Shown: piece by piece, positions 7,179 through 10,607 of the stretch
Numbering within the stretch: the first letter of the stretch is position 1
Layout: each line of letters starts with the position of its first letter
Assembly (NCBI GenBank): GCA_031266115.1
Contig: JAISBQ010000187.1
Span: forward strand, 1 to 10,607
Direction: 5' to 3'
DNA: 10,607 nucleotides
Origin: Bifidobacteriaceae bacterium
GTDB lineage: Bacteria > Actinomycetota > Actinomycetes > Actinomycetales > WQXJ01
Made by a program: the position numbers and the translations under genes
The notes under the pieces: generated by a model
Told to the model about the DNA's origin: nothing
What the model saw: the letters and a program-made list of their open reading frames with translations, nothing else
The model's database searches: none

Positions 7179-7220
7179 GGCGACCCGGCGCGCCTCGTGG
7201 GTTGCCGGGGGCGAGGGAGG

Positions 7221-7226
7221 TAACGT
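7221..7226 (+). promoter_or_regulatory. -10 element for the DUF3499 gene
   Basis: TAACGT fits TANNNT and is followed by exactly 7 nt (7227-7233) and then GTG 7234, suggesting an internal leaderless promoter. GAGGGAGG (7213-7220) overlaps this region 13 nt before the start and could act as a distant ribosome site on read-through mRNA, so both modes may operate. Confidence 0.5.
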
Positions 7227-7233
7227 CGCGGAC

Positions 7234-7599
7234 GTGTCAACACCGCGCACGTGCGGGCACGCCACCTGTCCGGACCGCCCGGTGGCGACGCTGACGTTTG
7301 TCTATGCCGATCTGACAGCGGTCTTGGGGCCGCTGTCGATGCGGGTCGAGCCCTTCGCCTACGACCTGTGCGAGCGCCACGCCGCATCCCTCACGCCACC
7401 ACGAGGCTGGGAGGTGATCCGCCTGGCACCAGAGACGGTTCCGGCGGGTCCGAGCCGAGAGGACCTCGAAGCGTTGGCCGATTCGGTCCGCGAGCGTGGC
7501 CGGCGAACCGCCGCCGCGGCCGGTGCCCCGTTGACTGTCGCCCCCGGACCACGCCACGGGCACCTGCGCGTGGTGCCAGGCGGCCGAGACGCTCGCTGA
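7234..7599 (+). CDS. DUF3499 family protein (small zinc-ribbon-like)
   Basis: The 121-residue protein belongs to a family of unknown function found almost only in actinobacteria, next to manB (Rv3258c in Mycobacterium tuberculosis is the relative). Two Cys pairs are visible: C7-x4-C12 near the start and C46-x2-H49, a likely zinc site. Other family landmarks are VATLTFVYADLTAVLGPL (17-34), DLCERHAASLTPPRGWEVIRL (44-64) and the closing GHLRVVPG. Residues about 75-110 are Ala/Arg-rich and probably flexible. No signal peptide or membrane segment is seen. The GTG start fits both the family N-terminus just before the first Cys pair and the upstream -10 element. The gene lies 55 nt after the metallopeptidase-like gene and 25 nt before manB. 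Confidence 0.88.
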   Translation: MSTPRTCGHATCPDRPVATLTFVYADLTAVLGPLSMRVEPFAYDLCERHAASLTPPRGWEVIRLAPETVPAGPSREDLEALADSVRERGRRTAAAAGAPLTVAPGPRHGHLRVVPGGRDAR

Positions 7600-7611
7600 G
7601 ATCGCGGGCAC

Positions 7612-7617
7612 TACAGT
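7612..7617 (+). promoter_or_regulatory. -10 element for a leaderless manB transcript
   Basis: TACAGT fits TANNNT and sits 7 nt before GTG 7625, in the 25-nt gap after the DUF3499 stop. No purine-rich ribosome site is present in the gap, which supports leaderless initiation. No -35 is evident. Confidence 0.55.
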
Positions 7618-7624
7618 TGGCCGA

Positions 7625-9052
7625 GTGCCTGCCGTCGACAAGCCCCTGAACGCCATTGCCAAAGCCAACGACTTGCGCGGCGCGGTTCCCCAGCAGTGGG
7701 ATGCGCCGCAGGCCCGTGCGCTGGGCGCCGCATTCGCTGAGGTGTGCGACGCCGAGACGGTGATAGTCGGCCGTGACGGCCGCGTCTCGGGGCCCATGAT
7801 CGCCGGTGCCTTCATGGATGGGGTCATGTCCCGCGGTGTTGATGTGATGGACCTCGGCATGTGCTCCACCGATGCCGCGTACTACGTCAGCGGAGCCCGC
7901 GACCTGCCCGGCGCCATGATCACCGCGTCGCATAACCCCGCCGGGGACAACGGGATGAAGCTGATGCGCTCTCGCGCCCGCCCCATCGGCCAGGACACTG
8001 GCCTGGGGGCCGTGGTCGCCCGCGCTGACCAGCTCCTCGCCGCCGATGGCGAACCGCGTCCCGCCCGCCGCGGCGTGCGCACCTCCAGCCCCGTGTTCCC
8101 CGCCTACGCCGCCTATGTGCGCGCCCTGGTGGACCTCACCGCGATCGCCCCAATCCGGGTGGTGGTGGATGCCGGGAACGGCGTGGGTGGGCTTGTCGCG
8201 GAGGCGGTGTTCGGTGAGGCTGGTGGCCTCGCGGCCCTGCCCGTTGAGATCGTTCCCCTGTACTTCGAGCCCGACGGCACGTTCCCGAATCACCCACCCA
8301 ACCCGTTGGACCCGGCCAACACCCGCGATATCTCCCGGGCTGTGCGCGAGTCTGGGGCCGACCTCGGCTTGGCGTTCGATGGCGACGCGGACCGCTGCTT
8401 CGTGATCGACGAGCGAGGGGAGGTGGTCGCGCCCGGGGCTATCAGCGCCATCGTCGCCCTGGGGGCGATCGCGCGGGAACGGGCAAGCGGCCGCCAGCCG
8501 GTGGTGATCCACAACCTCATCACGTCGCGGATTGTGCCCGAGTTGGCCGAGGCCGCCGGCGCCACCGTGGTCCGCACACGTGTGGGACATGCGTTCATCA
8601 AGGAGGAGATGGCGGCCCACAACGCCGTCTTCGGGGCGGAGCATTCGGCGCACTACTACTTCCGCGACTTCTTTTTCGCCGATACCGGCGTTCTCGCCGC
8701 CATGCACGTTCTGGCCGAACGCGACCGCGCCGGGCAGACCATGTCGCAACTCGCCGAGGTATACCGGCCCTACGCCGCATCCGGCGAGATCAACTCGCCG
8801 GTGGCCGATCTGGGTGCCGCCATCGCTCGTGTTCGCGCCGCCTATGCCGCCGATGCCGACGCCGGCACGCTCGCGATCGACACCCTGGACGGCCTCACGG
8901 TGGACCATTGGGGCGACCCTCCCCGGTGGTGGGCTAATGTGCGTCCCTCCAACACCGAGCCGCTGCTGCGTCTGAACGTCGAGGCCGCGGACGAGGACAT
9001 CTGCCTGAAAGTCCGTGACGGCATCCTCGGTCTGATCCGGCAGGGGACGTGA
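7625..9052 (+). CDS. manB: Phosphomannomutase / phosphoglucomutase
   Basis: The protein has 475 residues, normal for the bacterial alpha-D-phosphohexomutase family. It interconverts mannose-6-phosphate and mannose-1-phosphate (possibly also the glucose forms) in the cytoplasm, feeding GDP-mannose for mannosylated envelope lipids and glycans. All four signature loops are intact: TASHNP (100-105, phospho-serine S102), the Mg2+ loop DGDADR (252-257), the sugar-binding loop EHSAH (339-343) followed by YYFRD, and the phosphate-binding RPSNTE (440-445). VGRDGR (48-53) and GQDTG (122-126) are further family landmarks. GTG 7625 is chosen because the family N-terminus (KANDLRG, 13-19) follows at the expected distance and a -10 element lies 7 nt upstream. 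Its stop overlaps the next start by one base (TGATG), so the two are translationally coupled. The mannose reading of specificity rests on its conserved neighbours. Confidence 0.95.
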   Translation: MPAVDKPLNAIAKANDLRGAVPQQWDAPQARALGAAFAEVCDAETVIVGRDGRVSGPMIAGAFMDGVMSRGVDVMDLGMCSTDAAYYVSGARDLPGAMITASHNPAGDNGMKLMRSRARPIGQDTGLGAVVARADQLLAADGEPRPARRGVRTSSPVFPAYAAYVRALVDLTAIAPIRVVVDAGNGVGGLVAEAVFGEAGGLAALPVEIVPLYFEPDGTFPNHPPNPLDPANTRDISRAVRESGADLGLAFDGDADRCFVIDERGEVVAPGAISAIVALGAIARERASGRQPVVIHNLITSRIVPELAEAAGATVVRTRVGHAFIKEEMAAHNAVFGAEHSAHYYFRDFFFADTGVLAAMHVLAERDRAGQTMSQLAEVYRPYAASGEINSPVADLGAAIARVRAAYAADADAGTLAIDTLDGLTVDHWGDPPRWWANVRPSNTEPLLRLNVEAADEDICLKVRDGILGLIRQGT

Positions 9053-9237
9053 TGGCCTGGATGTCGCCGTGGGTACGCGAGGCCCTGCGCTGTCCCACCT
9101 GCCACGGTGAGTTGCACGATGCCGGCCCGCACGTCGGCGGTGCGCCCGCCGCCCTGGTCTGCGCGGTGTGCCGGGTGTCGTATCCGGTGACGGACGGCAT
9201 CGTCCACGTTCTTGGCGACGAGGCGACGTCGCTGTGA
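9052..9237 (+). CDS. Trm112-like (UPF0434) zinc-binding protein
   Basis: This small protein of 61 residues has one zinc-ribbon: C14-P-T-C17 and C37-A-V-C40, followed by the family motif YPVTDGI (44-50). Trm112 proteins bind and stabilise SAM-dependent methyltransferases that act on tRNA, rRNA or translation factors; bacterial members are less well studied, and the partner here is unknown. The length is normal for bacterial members. ATG 9052 overlaps the manB stop by one base, and GGGGA lies 5 nt upstream; GTG 9049, one codon earlier, is possible. The last bases overlap the ahcY start (GTGA). A gene for a methyltransferase helper directly before ahcY, which clears the methylation by-product, is suggestive but not proof of joint function. 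Confidence 0.88.
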   Translation: MAWMSPWVREALRCPTCHGELHDAGPHVGGAPAALVCAVCRVSYPVTDGIVHVLGDEATSL

Positions 9238-10607
9238 CCACCGGACGGCCCCGCGATAGGCGGCCGGGGCGCTACGAGGTGGCCGATCTGACGTTGGCCG
9301 CCCAGGGGCGCCGCGCTATCGACCTTGCCGCCCATGAGATGCCCGGGCTCGTGGCACTGCGCGACGAATACGGACCGGCCCGGCCGCTGGCCGGCGCCAG
9401 GATCACCGGGTCCCTGCACATGACGGTCCAGACGGCGGTGTTGATCGAGACCCTGCTCGACCTTGGGGCCAAGGTCCGATGGGCCTCGTGCAACATCTTC
9501 TCCACCCAGGACGAGGCGGCGGCCGCGGTGGTGGTGGGCCGCGGGGGAACCCCGGACGATCCGGTGGGGCCACCGGTCTTCGCGTGGAGGGGTGAAAGCC
9601 TCCAGGACTACTGGCGGTGCACCGTGGCCGCGCTGGATTGGCCCGGCGGCGGCCCCACGGCGATTGTCGACGATGGCGCGGATGCCAGCGCCATCGTGCA
9701 CGCCGGCCTGGCGAGCGAAGCGCCCGGATGGGCGCCGACACGGCAGGCGGCCGACTCCCCCGATGGCAGGGAGATGCTCCGTGCCGTGCGGCGGATGGCC
9801 GGCCAGTGGGCCCGGATCGGCCGGGACGTGCGAGGGATCAGCGAGGAGACCACCACGGGGGTGATGCGGCTGACCCAGCTGGCGACGGAGGGGACACTGC
9901 GATTCCCGGTGATCGATGTCAACGATGCGGTTACCAAGTCCAAGTTCGACAACCGGTACGGCATACGCCATTCCTTGGTGGATGGCTTGAACCGCGCCAC
10001 CGACCTGTTGATCGGCGGGAAGGTGGCGTTCGTGTGCGGCTACGGGGACGTCGGCAAGGGGGCGGCCGAAGCGCTGCGCGGCCAAGGCGCACGGGTGATC
10101 GTCGCTGAGGTCGATCCGATCTGCGCGCTGCAGGCCGCGATGGACGGATTCCAGGTGGCCCGCCTGGAGGATGTGGTGACCGCGGTGGATTTCGTCGTCA
10201 CCTGCACGGGTGGGCGAGACGCGGTCCGGGTGGAGCACATGGCCCGGATGCGAGACAAGGCCGTGGTGGCGAACGTGGGGCACTTCGACAACGAGATCGA
10301 CATGGCCGGCCTCGAGGCCGTCGAAGGGATCAAACGCAGCCCCGTGAAGGATCGTGTCGACGAGTGGGTGTTCCCGGACGGCCACTCGGTCATCGTGTTG
10401 AGTGAGGGAAGACTGGCCAACTTGGGCAATGCGACCGGCCATCCGAGCTTCGTCATGTCGACATCGTTCGCCAACCAGGTGCTCGCTCAGATCGAGGTGG
10501 CCACGGCCCCGCCGGGCACCTACGGCCGTCAGGTCTACCGGCTCGCCAAGGCGCTGGACGAGAAGGTGGCCCGTCTGCACCTGCCAGCGCTGGGTGCCGT
10601 GCTGACC
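9234..10607 (+). CDS. ahcY: S-adenosylhomocysteine hydrolase (3' end outside window)
   Basis: The frame stays open for 458 codons to the window end; by comparison with actinobacterial relatives about 25 residues are missing. The cytoplasmic NAD-dependent enzyme splits S-adenosylhomocysteine into adenosine and homocysteine and so sustains methylation. Visible landmarks: GSLHMT (59-64, with H62), SCNIFSTQDEAAAA (85-98), DDGAD (146-150), SEETTTGV (203-210, with E205), TKSKFDN (234-240, with K235, D239, N240), the NAD loop GYGDVGKG (269-276), GHFDNEID (349-356) and LGNATGHPSFVMS (397-409). The usual DDGGD reads DDGAD here; the acidic residues are kept, so activity is expected. GTG 9234 gives a 4-nt overlap with the Trm112-like gene, indicating coupling. 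Alignment of ADLTLAAQGRRAIDLAAHEMPG (17-38) with known N-termini supports this start. Confidence 0.95.
   Translation, partial: MTTGRPRDRRPGRYEVADLTLAAQGRRAIDLAAHEMPGLVALRDEYGPARPLAGARITGSLHMTVQTAVLIETLLDLGAKVRWASCNIFSTQDEAAAAVVVGRGGTPDDPVGPPVFAWRGESLQDYWRCTVAALDWPGGGPTAIVDDGADASAIVHAGLASEAPGWAPTRQAADSPDGREMLRAVRRMAGQWARIGRDVRGISEETTTGVMRLTQLATEGTLRFPVIDVNDAVTKSKFDNRYGIRHSLVDGLNRATDLLIGGKVAFVCGYGDVGKGAAEALRGQGARVIVAEVDPICALQAAMDGFQVARLEDVVTAVDFVVTCTGGRDAVRVEHMARMRDKAVVANVGHFDNEIDMAGLEAVEGIKRSPVKDRVDEWVFPDGHSVIVLSEGRLANLGNATGHPSFVMSTSFANQVLAQIEVATAPPGTYGRQVYRLAKALDEKVARLHLPALGAVLT

Noticed and set aside
7391..9241. Long minus-strand open frame opposite DUF3499, manB and the Trm112-like gene
   Set aside because: The plus strand carries recognised families with intact motifs; the minus-strand product is low-complexity Gly/His/Arg and resembles nothing known.
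8934..10580. Long minus-strand open frame opposite ahcY
   Set aside because: The plus strand encodes AhcY with every catalytic landmark; the antisense frame is open only because of GC-rich third positions.

Overview
The window comes from a high-GC Gram-positive bacterium of the Actinomycetota. The evidence is the strong G/C preference at codon third positions, frequent GTG starts, an apparent run of leaderless genes, and a conserved actinobacterial block: metallopeptidase-like protein, DUF3499 protein, phosphomannomutase (manB), Trm112-like protein, S-adenosylhomocysteine hydrolase (ahcY). The genus cannot be read from the sequence; Propionibacteriales or Micrococcales would fit, but this is a guess.

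Layout. Positions 1-194 (+) hold the last 63 codons of an unidentified Ala-rich protein. Positions 195-1081 hold no convincing gene. They contain a candidate terminator hairpin, an 11-G run, and two copies of an unusual 49-bp inverted-repeat unit (658-706 and 793-841) with identical 13-nt left arms and identical 23-nt spacers. Two tandem hairpins (1014-1074) then terminate the large minus-strand gene. Positions 1082-6454 (-) encode one 1790-residue secreted, multi-domain family 3 glycoside hydrolase. Its two catalytic domains are in swapped order, and they are followed by Ig/cadherin-like, concanavalin-like, carbohydrate-binding-like, four FIVAR-like and one C-terminal Ig-like module. Positions 6455-6665 form a divergent control region with an 18-bp near-palindrome centred on CG.

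Positions 6666-10607 (+) form the manB-ahcY cluster. The first three genes each begin with GTG placed exactly 7 nt after a TANNNT hexamer, the layout expected of leaderless transcripts. The Trm112-like gene and ahcY are then joined by 1-nt and 4-nt overlaps. The last gene, ahcY, runs off the end about 25 codons before its expected stop.

How the genes work together. ManB makes mannose-1-phosphate, the precursor of GDP-mannose for mannosylated cell-envelope lipids and glycans. AhcY removes S-adenosylhomocysteine, the inhibitory by-product of methyltransferases, and Trm112 proteins are methyltransferase partners. A link between the last two genes is therefore plausible but not shown. The GH3 gene looks like a separately regulated accessory gene for scavenging plant or other glycans, placed beside this housekeeping block.
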